DNA of 58,504 nt from Acidobacteriota bacterium (GTDB lineage: Bacteria > Acidobacteriota > Thermoanaerobaculia > Multivoradales > JAHEKO01). The stretch is taken from contig JAOTWP010000008.1 of assembly GCA_029862975.1 (NCBI GenBank), positions 1 to 58,504 of the forward strand, read 5' to 3'. The notes below the pieces were generated by a model that did not search any database, was not told the DNA's origin, and saw only the letters and a list, made by a program, of their open reading frames with translations. Position numbers and translations under genes: made by a program. Position 1 is the stretch's first letter. Every line of letters begins with the position of its first letter. This document shows, one piece after another, positions 1-8,919 of this stretch.

Positions 1-1
1 C

Positions 2-334
2 CAGCCGACGCCGCGCAACTGCGACTTCGCCCCCTGGAATCACACGCTCGATCTGCACCTCGCGCAGGCGATCCCCGTCCGCGGCGACGTCAACGTGGCG
101 CTCACGCTCGACGTCCTCAACTTGATGAACTTCTTCGACCGCGATTCGGGCGTCCTGCGCTACGTGAACTTCAACTCCGCGGAGCTCGCCGAGCTCGAGG
201 GCTTCACCGCCGAGGGGACCCCGATCTACACCCTGAATCGTCGCGTGACCGATTTCCCCGAGAACGACATCTTCGACATCCACAACATCAATTCGCGCTG
301 GCGGATGAAGATGGGAGTCCGGCTCAACTTCTAG
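2..334 (+). CDS. TonB-dependent receptor, C-terminal fragment
   Basis: The last 110 codons of a gene that begins before the window, in the frame starting at base 2. The protein end contains alternating hydrophobic strands (WNHTLDLHLAQAIPV, VNVALTLDVLNLMNFFD) and finishes on an aromatic residue (MKMGVRLNF). This is the pattern of the last beta-strands of an outer-membrane barrel recognised by the Bam machinery. The DVLNLMN stretch is typical of large TonB-dependent/OmpA-like receptors of Acidobacteriota-type bacteria that have a carboxypeptidase-regulatory N-terminus. The substrate cannot be told from this piece. A strong terminator follows. Family assignment is by pattern only. Confidence 0.7.
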   Translation, partial: QPTPRNCDFAPWNHTLDLHLAQAIPVRGDVNVALTLDVLNLMNFFDRDSGVLRYVNFNSAELAELEGFTAEGTPIYTLNRRVTDFPENDIFDIHNINSRWRMKMGVRLNF

Positions 335-358
335 CCGCTCGCCTCGGACGTTTCCTCA

Positions 359-384
359 GGGGGGCTCGACGCCCCCCTTTTCTT
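359..384 (+). terminator. Rho-independent terminator
   Basis: A perfect 7-bp G/C stem (GGGGGGC / GCCCCCC) with a 5-nt loop (TCGAC), followed by TTTTCTT. It lies 25 bases after the stop of the first receptor gene and separates it from the next receptor gene. Confidence 0.85.
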
Positions 385-534
385 GTGCCTTTCCGGCGGG
401 GCCGGGGTGGACGCCCCGGATCCCCGGACGAGTCGTCCGAGAGGCTGGCGAGGTCGCTGGAGGCCGTCCCGATGGTGTAGAGTCGGCGCACGCAAATCGC
501 GCAACAAGTTAGCCCGAGCAGAGGAGGAAGGCTC

Positions 535-2610
535 ATGCTTCGAAGGGTGCTGAGTTGGACGACGGCGGTTATCTGCTGCGCCTCGCTGGTGCTGGCGCAG
601 GACTCTCCCGGGGCGGAGGAGGCGGAGCCGGAAGAGCTCGAGCGCGTCGAGGACGTCCTCGTCGTCACGGCCTCGCGCACGGAACAGCGCCTGCAGGATG
701 CGCCTGCCGCGATGACGGTGATCACCGCCGGGCAGCTCGAGGTCGCCACGTCGGACGACTTCGGGGACATCCTGCGCAACGTCCCGGGAATCAACGTGTC
801 GCAGATCAGCGCCCGCGACGTCCAGATCACGGGCCGCGGCGCCACGAACAGCCTGGCCACGAGCCAGCTGGTGCTCGTCGACAGCCGCTCGATCTACCTC
901 GACTTCTTCGGCTTCGTGATCTGGGAGTTCCTGCCCTCGAATCCCTACGAGATCAAGCAGATCGAGATCGTGCGCGGCCCGGGAAGCGCCGTGTGGGGCG
1001 CCAACGCCCAGACGGGGGTGATCAACCTCATCACCAAGACCCCGCGCGAGATGCAGGGCACCTCCGTGACCCTGGGCGGCGGCGAGCTGGGAACCGCTTT
1101 CGGCTCCTTCACCCACGCCGCGGCCGGCGAGCGCTCCGGCTACAAGATCTCCGCCGCCTACTTCGAGCAGGATCCCTACGACCGGCCGGCCGGCACGATT
1201 CCCGGAACCGGCACCCCCTACCCGCCGTTCGAGAACCAGGGCACGAGCCAGCCCAAGGTCGACCTACGCTGGGATCGTGACCTCGACGAGAGCTCGACGT
1301 TCCAGATCTCGGCCGGTTGGGCGGCGACCGACGGCATCATCCACAGCGGCCTCGGCCCCTTCGACATCCAGAGCGACTCGGCGCTGAGCTACCTGCAGTT
1401 CGGCTGGTCGAAGAACGCCAGGCGCCTGGGCTTCTTCGTCAACGACCTCGACGGCGTGGGGGACAACCTGCTGGCGGTCGGCTCCGACGGCCGGCCGCTC
1501 CGGCTCGGCTTCTCGAGCCGGACGTACAACCTCGACTACGGCGACACCAGGATCTTCGGCGACAAGAACGTGGTGACCTGGGGCGCGACGGCGCGGGCCA
1601 ACGACTTCGACCTGTCGATCGCGCCCCTGGGCAGCGATCGCGACGAGTACGGCGGGTTCCTGCAGGACGAGATCCTCATCAACGACAAGGTGCGCTGGCT
1701 CGTTGGCTCGCGGATCGACAACATCGATCCCATCGGCACGGTCGTCTCCCCGCGGACGAGCCTCATGATCTCGCCGACCCCCGACCACACGCTGAGATTC
1801 TCGTTCAACCGCGCCTTCCGCTCGCCGTCGGTGATCAACAACTACCTCGACATCACGATCCTCAACGAGGTGCAGATCCCGGTGGCGCCCGGCGTGGCCA
1901 TCCCCTACGTCTTCCCCAGTGACGCGATCGGCAACGTCGATCTGAAAGAGGAGCGGCTCGATGCCCTGGAGGTCGGCTACGTCGGCAACTTCGGCAGCGA
2001 CCTGGTCCTGACGCTGGCCGTGTACGAGAACAAGACGATCGACTCGATCGACTTCTTCACTCTGAGCACCTACACGGGCTCGAATCCGCCGCTCGGCTTC
2101 CCGCTGCCGCCCTTCGTGCTCGACGTCCCGCCGCCGTTCGGTCTGGCCGGCCTCTTCCCGGAGTCCTTCTCCTACCGCAACATCGGCGAGCAGACCAATC
2201 GCGGCGTAGAGTTCTCGCTCAACGGGGATCCCTCGCCCACGTGGTCCTGGTTCTTCAACTACTCCTGGCAGGACACGCCGGACGTCGTGGGGGTGCCGCT
2301 CGCCGAGGTGAACCTGGCGCCCGAGAACCGGGTCAACCTCGGGCTGGCCTACAGCGGCGACCGCTACTTCTGGAACGCCAACGCCAACTACCAGGACGAG
2401 GCCTTCTGGACGGACGTCCTGGACTCGCGCTACTTCGGCCCCACGGACTCCTTCACCCAGGTGAACCTGGGGATCGGGATCTGGTTCCAGGACGGTCGCA
2501 GCATGTTCAAGATCGACGCCCAGAACATCGCCGACGAGGACGTCCAGCAGCACGTCTTCGGCGACATCATCGGCCGCAAGATCACGGGCCGCGTCGCCGT
2601 GCGCTTCTAG
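535..2610 (+). CDS. TonB-dependent outer-membrane receptor
   Basis: A 691-residue outer-membrane active transporter. Residues 1-21 form a signal peptide ending at LVLAQ. A TonB-box-like stretch, EDVLVVTASRTEQ, lies near residues 38-50. The plug domain follows (about 50-170, including DILRNVPGINVSQ and EIKQIEIVRGPGSAVWGANA), then a long barrel ending in RVAVRF with a terminal Phe. The length suits a siderophore/cobalamin-type receptor of the FepA/BtuB superfamily, but the substrate is unknown. AGGAGGAA a few bases before the ATG is an excellent ribosome-binding site and fixes the start. It is the second TonB-dependent receptor in tandem but has its own leader after a terminator. Confidence 0.92.
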   Translation: MLRRVLSWTTAVICCASLVLAQDSPGAEEAEPEELERVEDVLVVTASRTEQRLQDAPAAMTVITAGQLEVATSDDFGDILRNVPGINVSQISARDVQITGRGATNSLATSQLVLVDSRSIYLDFFGFVIWEFLPSNPYEIKQIEIVRGPGSAVWGANAQTGVINLITKTPREMQGTSVTLGGGELGTAFGSFTHAAAGERSGYKISAAYFEQDPYDRPAGTIPGTGTPYPPFENQGTSQPKVDLRWDRDLDESSTFQISAGWAATDGIIHSGLGPFDIQSDSALSYLQFGWSKNARRLGFFVNDLDGVGDNLLAVGSDGRPLRLGFSSRTYNLDYGDTRIFGDKNVVTWGATARANDFDLSIAPLGSDRDEYGGFLQDEILINDKVRWLVGSRIDNIDPIGTVVSPRTSLMISPTPDHTLRFSFNRAFRSPSVINNYLDITILNEVQIPVAPGVAIPYVFPSDAIGNVDLKEERLDALEVGYVGNFGSDLVLTLAVYENKTIDSIDFFTLSTYTGSNPPLGFPLPPFVLDVPPPFGLAGLFPESFSYRNIGEQTNRGVEFSLNGDPSPTWSWFFNYSWQDTPDVVGVPLAEVNLAPENRVNLGLAYSGDRYFWNANANYQDEAFWTDVLDSRYFGPTDSFTQVNLGIGIWFQDGRSMFKIDAQNIADEDVQQHVFGDIIGRKITGRVAVRF

Positions 2611-2652
2611 CCCGACGCCGGGCGCCGAGGGCGCCGCCCAGGGGAGGACGCG

Positions 2653-4947
2653 CTAGGGGAGGACGTAGGTCGAGCTCCAGAAGCAGTCGCTCGATTGCGA
2701 GCCGTCCAGGCAGCCGGCGGTGGGGTCCATCTTCAGCAGGTAGAAGAGCGAGGGATGGCGCCCGCTTTCGAGGACCGAGGCGAAGCCGGGGAGCACGAGG
2801 CCGTCGAGCTTCCCGCGGGCGAAGCTGTCGAGCTGCTGTGGCGTGAGGTCGACGCGGTAGAAGGACGCTCCGGCGCGGAAGAAGAGGGCGTCCAGGTAGA
2901 TCGACTCGGACAGCGGCATGGAGCGCGTCAGATTGAGGAAGAGATCGTCGGCCAACGGCGGATAGGCGTCGTCGTCGGAGCAGGGGATGCAGGGATCCTC
3001 CTCCGGGGCGGCCGTGAGCTGGTCGGCGACCCACTGGACGAGCCCGGCCACCCGCGGTTCCGGGACCGGGCCGGCGACCGGCGGCGCGACGACGACAAGC
3101 GCGGGATCCGCCTCGTCCCAGCAGCCGCTCTGGACCCCCTGGACGACGCCGCGGAGAACGGCGTCGATCTCGGGGTTGCAGTAGGGATGCTCCTGGGCGC
3201 CCTGCGCGAGGACCATGCAGTCGTTGGCGGCGGACCAGCGCGTCACCCAAGCGCCCCCGGCATAGGGGTCGATCCCGGGCAGCTCGGAGAGCAGCCGGGC
3301 CAAGCCGCCGGTCAGGAAGGCCGTCGCGAGAGACGAGCCTGACGGGAGCGCCGTTCCCGCCGCGCAGAGCCCGTGGCCGGGCAGGATGGCGTCGTACTGG
3401 ACGGGCGATTCCCAGGTGCGATGCAACGCTCCGGAGTTCAGATACCCGCCCACGTCGAGGGCGCCGACGGCCAGCGTCTCCTGGAGAGCAGCGGGAAAGA
3501 GCAGCTCGCGATGGTTGCCGGCGGCGGCCGCGATGGTCACGTCGCGATCCCGGAGGTGGGCGAGCAGGCCGCGGATGTGGCAGCTCAACGTTCCTTGGCA
3601 GGGGCTTCCCGGGATCGGGTCCGTCGGCTGCTGGACGCGCCCCAGGCTCATGCCCAGGGTCGTGAGCGCGGCCGAGCCGCCGTCCACGTCCTCCGCGACC
3701 TGGCAGAGTTTCACGAGGAGATGCTGGTCGCCGATCTCGGTACCGAGCGGGGCGAGCGAGTCATCGTCGAGGTAGTAGCCGATCGCGGGAATCTCGGGGC
3801 CCGACAACGCCTCGGTGACCGCGCCGACGGCGAGACCGTGGGAGTCCTGCCAGTCGATCAGCGCGGCCCAGGTACCGGCTGCCGGCGCCTTGCCGGGCAG
3901 CTTCTCGAGCGCGAGCGGCCGTGGGGTACTGCCTTCCCTCGATGCGCCGATCTCGTAACCCGGGTAGGTGAACGGCTGGCCGGATCCCGAGTCGAAGGGC
4001 AGGCAGTTCGACGAGGCGACCTCGAAGTGGAGCTCGCCGTAGGAGCCGCAAGACGCGGAGAACAGGGAGACGGTATCCGGACACTCCGCAGCGTAGAACT
4101 CCCAGCTCAGGTCCGTGCCGCGCGTGGCCTGGGTGCCGGACCCTTCGACGGCGCGGCCGCCGCCGTCCGCGGGCAGCAGTCGAAGCTCGAAGGAGTGGAG
4201 CTGGAGGTGGTGCGCGAGAGCCAGCTTCTCGAGCTCCGAGCGGGTGATGCTCGCCGGCGCCTCGAGACCTCCGGGCGGCCAGATCAACATGACGAGCTCG
4301 TAAAGGCCGGGCTCCGGGCCCACGAGATCGCCGGCCTCGGCTTCGAGCACCGCCGTGCCGCGCTCGACCCGGATCCGCGCCGCCGCCTCCGGGATCCGAA
4401 CGAGCGTGCCGGACTCCGCGCGGCGATACAGGGCGAACTCGATGCCGGGCGCGGGCGTCGTCGCCGGTCGGGCGACGATCCGGACCCGCGAGCCCGGCAT
4501 GATCTCGTGGGACGCCTCCGGCTCGGAGCCGCGCCGCTCGGCGAGGCCCTGGACGGTGACGGCGTAGGCCGGGATCTCGGCGCCCGAGAGCGCGGTCTCG
4601 CCGCCGCCCGTCCGCAGCGTGTAGAAGAGGCCGGTCATCGCGAGCGCGCCGAGCAGGATCGACGCGGCAAGCCGCAATGCCGGCCGCCGTCGCACGGCCG
4701 GCTTCTCGACGACCCCGGCCAGCCGCTCCATCGCCCGCTCGTCCGCGGCCAGCCTGCGCTCGAAGCGGTGGCGCTCCCCGGCCGGCAGCTCGCCGCGCCG
4801 GTAGCGCTCGATCAGATCGTCGTCGACGGGCGACTCACAAGCCCGCAGGGAGGGCCGCGAGCAAAGGGTCGAGAGCTGCCACAGCAGGTCCTCGGTCTCC
4901 GGGTCCAGGTGTTCGTGGCTGTACGCGAAGCGTCGTGTGAAGATCAT
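2653..4947 (-). CDS. Membrane-anchored subtilisin-like (S8) protease with anti-sigma-like N-terminus
   Basis: 764 residues. The N-terminal ~80 residues (LIERYRRGELPAGERHRFE, then ADERAMERLA) resemble the cytoplasmic helical domain of anti-sigma factors that partner ECF sigma factors, without the usual HxxxCxxC zinc ligands. One membrane helix follows at about 91-110. The large C-terminal part would then be periplasmic. It carries a divergent subtilase core: LID (Asp365), SHGLAVG (His370), AAAAGN (Asn478, oxyanion) and GSSLATAFLTGG (Ser539). The Asp-His distance is only five residues, against about 30 in classical subtilisins. Many cysteines in the C-terminal third suggest disulfides. GGAGGG precedes the ATG, 30 bases after the CHAT gene stop. 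It is the third gene of a sigma-CHAT-protease operon. Its role as anti-sigma factor and protease is inferred from domains and context. Confidence 0.8.
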   Translation of the reverse strand: MIFTRRFAYSHEHLDPETEDLLWQLSTLCSRPSLRACESPVDDDLIERYRRGELPAGERHRFERRLAADERAMERLAGVVEKPAVRRRPALRLAASILLGALAMTGLFYTLRTGGGETALSGAEIPAYAVTVQGLAERRGSEPEASHEIMPGSRVRIVARPATTPAPGIEFALYRRAESGTLVRIPEAAARIRVERGTAVLEAEAGDLVGPEPGLYELVMLIWPPGGLEAPASITRSELEKLALAHHLQLHSFELRLLPADGGGRAVEGSGTQATRGTDLSWEFYAAECPDTVSLFSASCGSYGELHFEVASSNCLPFDSGSGQPFTYPGYEIGASREGSTPRPLALEKLPGKAPAAGTWAALIDWQDSHGLAVGAVTEALSGPEIPAIGYYLDDDSLAPLGTEIGDQHLLVKLCQVAEDVDGGSAALTTLGMSLGRVQQPTDPIPGSPCQGTLSCHIRGLLAHLRDRDVTIAAAAGNHRELLFPAALQETLAVGALDVGGYLNSGALHRTWESPVQYDAILPGHGLCAAGTALPSGSSLATAFLTGGLARLLSELPGIDPYAGGAWVTRWSAANDCMVLAQGAQEHPYCNPEIDAVLRGVVQGVQSGCWDEADPALVVVAPPVAGPVPEPRVAGLVQWVADQLTAAPEEDPCIPCSDDDAYPPLADDLFLNLTRSMPLSESIYLDALFFRAGASFYRVDLTPQQLDSFARGKLDGLVLPGFASVLESGRHPSLFYLLKMDPTAGCLDGSQSSDCFWSSTYVLP

Positions 4948-4977
4948 CGTCTACCCTCCGATTCGGGGCACGTTGCC

Positions 4978-7782
4978 TCATGGGCGGCGAGAGTCCTCTC
5001 TCTCTGTAGACACAGGAGTCGACCGCGGGGCGCTTTGCCCATCTCCCGCGGTCCGATTCGGGGTGCGCGCGCCCGCGACCAGCAGGATGGCCGCCCACTG
5101 GCTGGCCGGCCAGCGCTCGCGCACGGTGCTCATCGCCCCCGCGTAGGCTACGGGCACGGGTTTCCCCTCCCGGAGGGCAGGGTAGAAGACCTCGTTGAAG
5201 TCGGCTGCGAGCTCGTCCGCCACCGCGGTGCTGCTCGCGATCGTCCATGGCACGCCCGCGCGCGCGAGAGCGCCGGCGAGGCCGTAGCGACCGCCGTCGG
5301 CGGTGACAGGCCACACGCCGGTCCAGCAGCTGAGCAGGTTGGCGCCGTCCAGGTTCGTCGAGAGCTCTTCGAGATCCGCCAGCCCGAGCGCGCCATCGGC
5401 CAGGACGAGATGAGACAGCTCCGGAAAGGCCGGATCGTAGGCTCCGTGCGCGTCGACGTGCAGCCAGGACGACGAGCGCAGCGCACGGGTAACGGCTGCG
5501 GTCGTCGCCGCCCCGCCTTCCAGGACATCGTCCTGCGGGAACCAGCGCCGGTAGGCATCGGCGAGGTGTCGCCCGGAGGGCAGGTTCAGCGAGGGGTCGA
5601 CGACGAACGTTCGCCGCCGGTCGCCGCTCGCCGGAGGCGGTCTCTCTCTCGCCGCCGCCGGGTAGAGCACGACGAGCGCAATCTCTCCGAGCCACCTCGT
5701 TGCAGAGCCGGTGCTCGGCAGGGGCAGGGCGGCCAGCGGAACCTCCTGCAGCGACCCGTGAAGCCAGTAACCCCGAACGGAAGTCGGATCCCCTGCGTCC
5801 GCGATCACGGGCGCGAGGGCGGCAGTGAGCGGTGCGGCCACCTCGCGCCACTCGTCGTCATTCGAGCGCCGGACCATGGAGCCAAGCTCGGTCACCCGGG
5901 TCCGCGCGATCGCCGTGCGGCGCACCAGGCGCACCGCGCCGGAGTCCGTGCGCTCGAGGAGCACGATCTCGTCGTCGAGGGGCACGGCGCGCAGGCCGGC
6001 AAGTCGCGGGTCGCCGCCGCCGGCCGGCTCGCCGCATCGGCGACGCCGCACGATCTCTCCAAGCTCCTGGCGCAGCAGCCTCTTGACCGGTTCCATCTGC
6101 CGTTCCCGCTCGACCGAGGCGGGGCGGTCGAGCTCCTCGAGAAGCTCGGCGATCTCGCGCTCGTGGGCGGCGTCGGGGTCCGGTTTCGCCCCGTAGGAGC
6201 AGTCTCGCGAGGCGACGCCGACGCTCAGAGAATCCAGGCGCTCGAGGAGACTCCAGGCCTCGGCAACGCGGTCGCGCTCGATGGCGACGCGCGCGGCGCG
6301 ATAGAAGTCGTCGGCGCGGCGGCCCAGGTCGATGGACAGGTTCTGATCGATACGCGCTGGTATGGCGCTCTCGTGCAGCCGGAGCGTTTGCTCGTAGGCG
6401 CCGGCGGCAACGTGCAATTCGCCGCGTCGGCGATGGGCCTCGGCGACACAACCCGCCGCCCAGGCTGCCAGCCGCGCGGTGACGGCTCCCGCGAGCGCTC
6501 GCCCGCAGCTCTCGAGCGCGGCGTTCGGATTGGTTTGCAGCGCGCCCTCGCCGGCGAGGAGATCCGCCCACCGGGTGAGGTCGCGCACCCGGGTCGAAGA
6601 CTGCGCCGAAGCGAGCAGGAGGGCGCGGGCACCTTCGAGCTCCGCCGCGAACGGCCGATGCTGGCGCAGGTCGAGAGAGGCGCGGTTGAGGAGGCGGTTG
6701 GCTCGCGTGAGCCCGTCGTCGCCGGACCTCGCTGGGTCGAGAAGGTCGTCCAGGATGGCCCGCGCCTCGGCCCAGCCGTTCTCCCCGGCCAGCGGATCGG
6801 TGATGAGGAGCCACGCGAGGTCACCGCGCACCGCGCCGAGAAGGGAATCCGGGCAGGCCGTCTGCGAGCATTCGTCGAGCGCCGAGCGCAGTGTCTCGAT
6901 CGCCCGCCCGATCGACCCCACGCTCGCGAGCATGTTGGCCTGTCGCATGGAGACGACGAGACGACGTGGGTCGGCGGTCGCCAGGAAGAGGCTCGAGGCC
7001 TGCCGCAGGTGCGCCCACATCCGCGACCAGTTGGGGCGGCCGGTCTCGCTCTCGATCCCTTGCAGCTCCTGTTCGACCTGTGCCGCCCACTCGGCTGCCG
7101 CAATCTGCCCGATCCACGGAGGAAGGTCGGTGAGCAGCGCCGCGGCGACGGTGCGCCCTTCGGGACCGCCGCGGGTCCTTGCGAAGTGGGCCGCGATCAG
7201 GCGGGCCCGCAGTGCCAGGAACGGGAAGCCGGCAGCAGTGGAGCGCTCGGAGATCGAATCGAGGGAGGCAAGCAGCGAGGAGAGCGAGTCGTGAGCAGCG
7301 GTGTGCACTGTGTGATTGAGCTCTTGCCGAAAGCTGCCGTACGCCGCGTCGTCTGCCAGGATCTGCACCAGGACGCAGGGCACTGACCAGGCACGTCCGT
7401 CGGAGTCGTCATGCACCTCGGCGCAGATTTCGAGCCGCCGGCCCCGGACATCGGGCGTCAGCTGGCGCTCGAAGCAGACGGTCCCCGCCATCCGCGCCGC
7501 CGCCGCCGCGAGCTCGCCGTGACGGTCGGAGTCCCACCAGATCGTCGCCTTCCAGCGGCTCGTGTCGACCTCCGGTCGCGCCTGGAAACAGAGCCCGAGG
7601 AGGTCCTTCGTGGAGGCGAAAAGGGGAACGAGCTCACCATCGGCCAGCAGCACGGCGTCGTGATGGCCGCGGACGGCGATGGAGGTCCAGGGCGGCGGCG
7701 CGGCGGGCTCGCCGCAGCCGAGAGCTCCGCAGAGAACGAGGGCGAGCTCCGAGCTCGCTCGCCGCGCACCGGTACGAGTCAC
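4978..7782 (-). CDS. TPR-like / CHAT-domain caspase-like protease
   Basis: 934 residues from a GTG whose first bases overlap the stop of the upstream sigma gene (GTGA); an upstream ATG at 7815 is the alternative. The N-terminus has basic residues and a hydrophobic stretch ending ALGCGEP, a possible but non-ideal lipobox (Cys23), so the protein may be exported. The middle (about 150-560) is Ala/Leu-rich helical repeat resembling degenerate TPRs. The C-terminal third is a CHAT domain, with RGYWLHGSLQEVPLAALPLP, then WLHVDAHGAYDP with the candidate catalytic His779, and ANLLSCWTG with Cys819. Both members of the caspase-type His-Cys dyad are present, so the peptidase is predicted to be active. 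It is translationally coupled to the sigma gene and followed by the anti-sigma-like subtilase. The substrate is unknown; the partner protease is the natural candidate. Confidence 0.85.
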   Translation of the reverse strand: MTRTGARRASSELALVLCGALGCGEPAAPPPWTSIAVRGHHDAVLLADGELVPLFASTKDLLGLCFQARPEVDTSRWKATIWWDSDRHGELAAAAARMAGTVCFERQLTPDVRGRRLEICAEVHDDSDGRAWSVPCVLVQILADDAAYGSFRQELNHTVHTAAHDSLSSLLASLDSISERSTAAGFPFLALRARLIAAHFARTRGGPEGRTVAAALLTDLPPWIGQIAAAEWAAQVEQELQGIESETGRPNWSRMWAHLRQASSLFLATADPRRLVVSMRQANMLASVGSIGRAIETLRSALDECSQTACPDSLLGAVRGDLAWLLITDPLAGENGWAEARAILDDLLDPARSGDDGLTRANRLLNRASLDLRQHRPFAAELEGARALLLASAQSSTRVRDLTRWADLLAGEGALQTNPNAALESCGRALAGAVTARLAAWAAGCVAEAHRRRGELHVAAGAYEQTLRLHESAIPARIDQNLSIDLGRRADDFYRAARVAIERDRVAEAWSLLERLDSLSVGVASRDCSYGAKPDPDAAHEREIAELLEELDRPASVERERQMEPVKRLLRQELGEIVRRRRCGEPAGGGDPRLAGLRAVPLDDEIVLLERTDSGAVRLVRRTAIARTRVTELGSMVRRSNDDEWREVAAPLTAALAPVIADAGDPTSVRGYWLHGSLQEVPLAALPLPSTGSATRWLGEIALVVLYPAAARERPPPASGDRRRTFVVDPSLNLPSGRHLADAYRRWFPQDDVLEGGAATTAAVTRALRSSSWLHVDAHGAYDPAFPELSHLVLADGALGLADLEELSTNLDGANLLSCWTGVWPVTADGGRYGLAGALARAGVPWTIASSTAVADELAADFNEVFYPALREGKPVPVAYAGAMSTVRERWPASQWAAILLVAGARTPNRTAGDGQSAPRSTPVSTEREDSRRP

Positions 7783-8366
7783 TTTCGCCGTCGAATCCGC
7801 AGCTCGCTTGAGCATTCTTTCACGGCGATGTCGAGGGCCTGTTTGAGGCGGTACGTGATCTTCATCGACCAGCCCGTCATCGCGGAGATCTCGCGCGGCG
7901 CCCACCCCTGATGGTAGCGCAGCTTGAAGTACAGATAAGTCCGCGATCCCTTCCGTTTGAGGCAGTCGTCGAGGCTACGGAGAGTGTCGATCGCGAGGAT
8001 CTGACGCTCGAGGTCTTCGGCCGTGGGCTCGACGGGTCGGAGCCCGGGGTCGCGCCGCCACCGTATCCGGCGCCGCCGGTTCGTGGCGACGCCGCATGCG
8101 TGGTCCCACAAGTAGCGCTCGAGCTCCTTCTCCAGCTCCGGGTCGTCGCTCGAGGTTCGGGGGAAGCGGGCTAGCAGGGCGGCGTCGTCCCGGAGGTAGC
8201 GCACGAAGGCGTCCTGGAGCAGATCTTCCGCGTCGAGATAGGGATACCGCAGGCGAAGTCGTCTCAGAAGCCGCGGTCCGAAACGCTCATAGAGGACTTG
8301 GACCGCCCGGCGATCTCCGACATCGAGATTCCGAAGGAGGGTCCGTACGTTGAACAGCATTTGCAA
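7779..8366 (-). CDS. ECF-type RNA polymerase sigma factor
   Basis: 195 residues. Region 2 is recognisable in RAVQVLYERFGPRLLRRL and YLDAEDLLQDAFVRYL. Region 4 has LKRKGSRTYLYFKLRYHQG and a helix-turn-helix, APREISAMTGWSMKITYRLK. An unusually basic linker (TNRRRRIRWRRDPG) lies between them. It is the first gene of the minus-strand module with the CHAT protease and anti-sigma-like subtilase, so it is probably the output of that module and may drive its own operon. There is no clear Shine-Dalgarno before the ATG, and a second ATG follows two codons later. Region 2 is more divergent than in typical RpoE/SigR proteins. Confidence 0.85.
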   Translation of the reverse strand: MQMLFNVRTLLRNLDVGDRRAVQVLYERFGPRLLRRLRLRYPYLDAEDLLQDAFVRYLRDDAALLARFPRTSSDDPELEKELERYLWDHACGVATNRRRRIRWRRDPGLRPVEPTAEDLERQILAIDTLRSLDDCLKRKGSRTYLYFKLRYHQGWAPREISAMTGWSMKITYRLKQALDIAVKECSSELRIRRRK

Positions 8367-8556
8367 TATTGTCGCACGTATAGATCCAACTGCAGAGTCG
8401 CCGGGGCGCCGAGGCGAGGGTCATCCTGACCCGCTGGCCCGAGTTTGTGAGGCCGTCCGGGTTGCTCGCCGGGCCGGCGTATGCTGCCGAGGGACTCGGT
8501 GACACGCCACGCCGGCCTCGGCCTGGACCAGCGCGGGCCGGAGGCGGCGTCCCGGG

Positions 8557-8919
8557 CTAACCGCGCCGCCAGGCGGCGAGCGCCAGCCAGGAGAGGCCGG
8601 CGATGAGGCCGAGGCCGCCGAGCGGGGTTACGGCGCCGAGCCAGCGCGGGCCGCCGAGGGCGAGGGCGAAGACGGTGCCCGAGAAGACGGCGCCGCCCAG
8701 CGCCAGGCCGGCGCCGGGGCCGGCGAGAGGCTGCCGCCAGCGGTCGGCCAGGATTCCCGTGGCCAGGAGCGCCAGCCCGGCGTACATCAGGTAGCGGGCC
8801 GCGGTCTCCCACAGCGCCAGGGCCTCGGCCGCGAGCCGGCCCGCGAGAGCGTGGGCGCCGAAGGCGCCGGCGGCCACGGCGAAGGCGCAGTAGAGGGCTC
8901 CGAGGGCGATCCAGCTCAT
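8557..8919 (-). CDS. DUF423 family small membrane protein
   Basis: 120 residues with four hydrophobic segments. It matches the YgdD/DUF423 family pattern: an N-terminal GAFGAHAL, then WETAARYLMYAGLALL, FSGTVFALAL and VTPLGGLGLIAGW-like segments. Its biochemical role is not established; it is an inner-membrane protein of normal family length. The start ATG overlaps the stop of the upstream zinc-ribbon gene (ATGA), so the two are co-translated. Confidence 0.85.
   Translation of the reverse strand: MSWIALGALYCAFAVAAGAFGAHALAGRLAAEALALWETAARYLMYAGLALLATGILADRWRQPLAGPGAGLALGGAVFSGTVFALALGGPRWLGAVTPLGGLGLIAGLSWLALAAWRRG

Noticed and set aside
477-483. TAGAGT as a -10 element for the second TonB-dependent receptor gene
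   Set aside because: No recognisable -35 at 16-18 bases upstream; left out as a site.
2611-2652. GGCGCC-GAG-GGCGCC inverted repeat between the convergent receptor and subtilase genes as a terminator
   Set aside because: Stem of only six pairs and no T-tract on either strand; could be a weak bidirectional terminator but is not supported.
3373-7386. A 1337-codon plus-strand open frame opposite the subtilase and CHAT genes
   Set aside because: It crosses two well-supported minus-strand genes, contains no recognisable domain, and has antisense-type composition.
2653-8366. The sigma/CHAT/subtilase genes as part of a CRISPR type III-E (Craspase) locus
   Set aside because: No repeat array and no Cas7-11-like gene is present in the window; only the TPR-CHAT plus sigma logic is shared.
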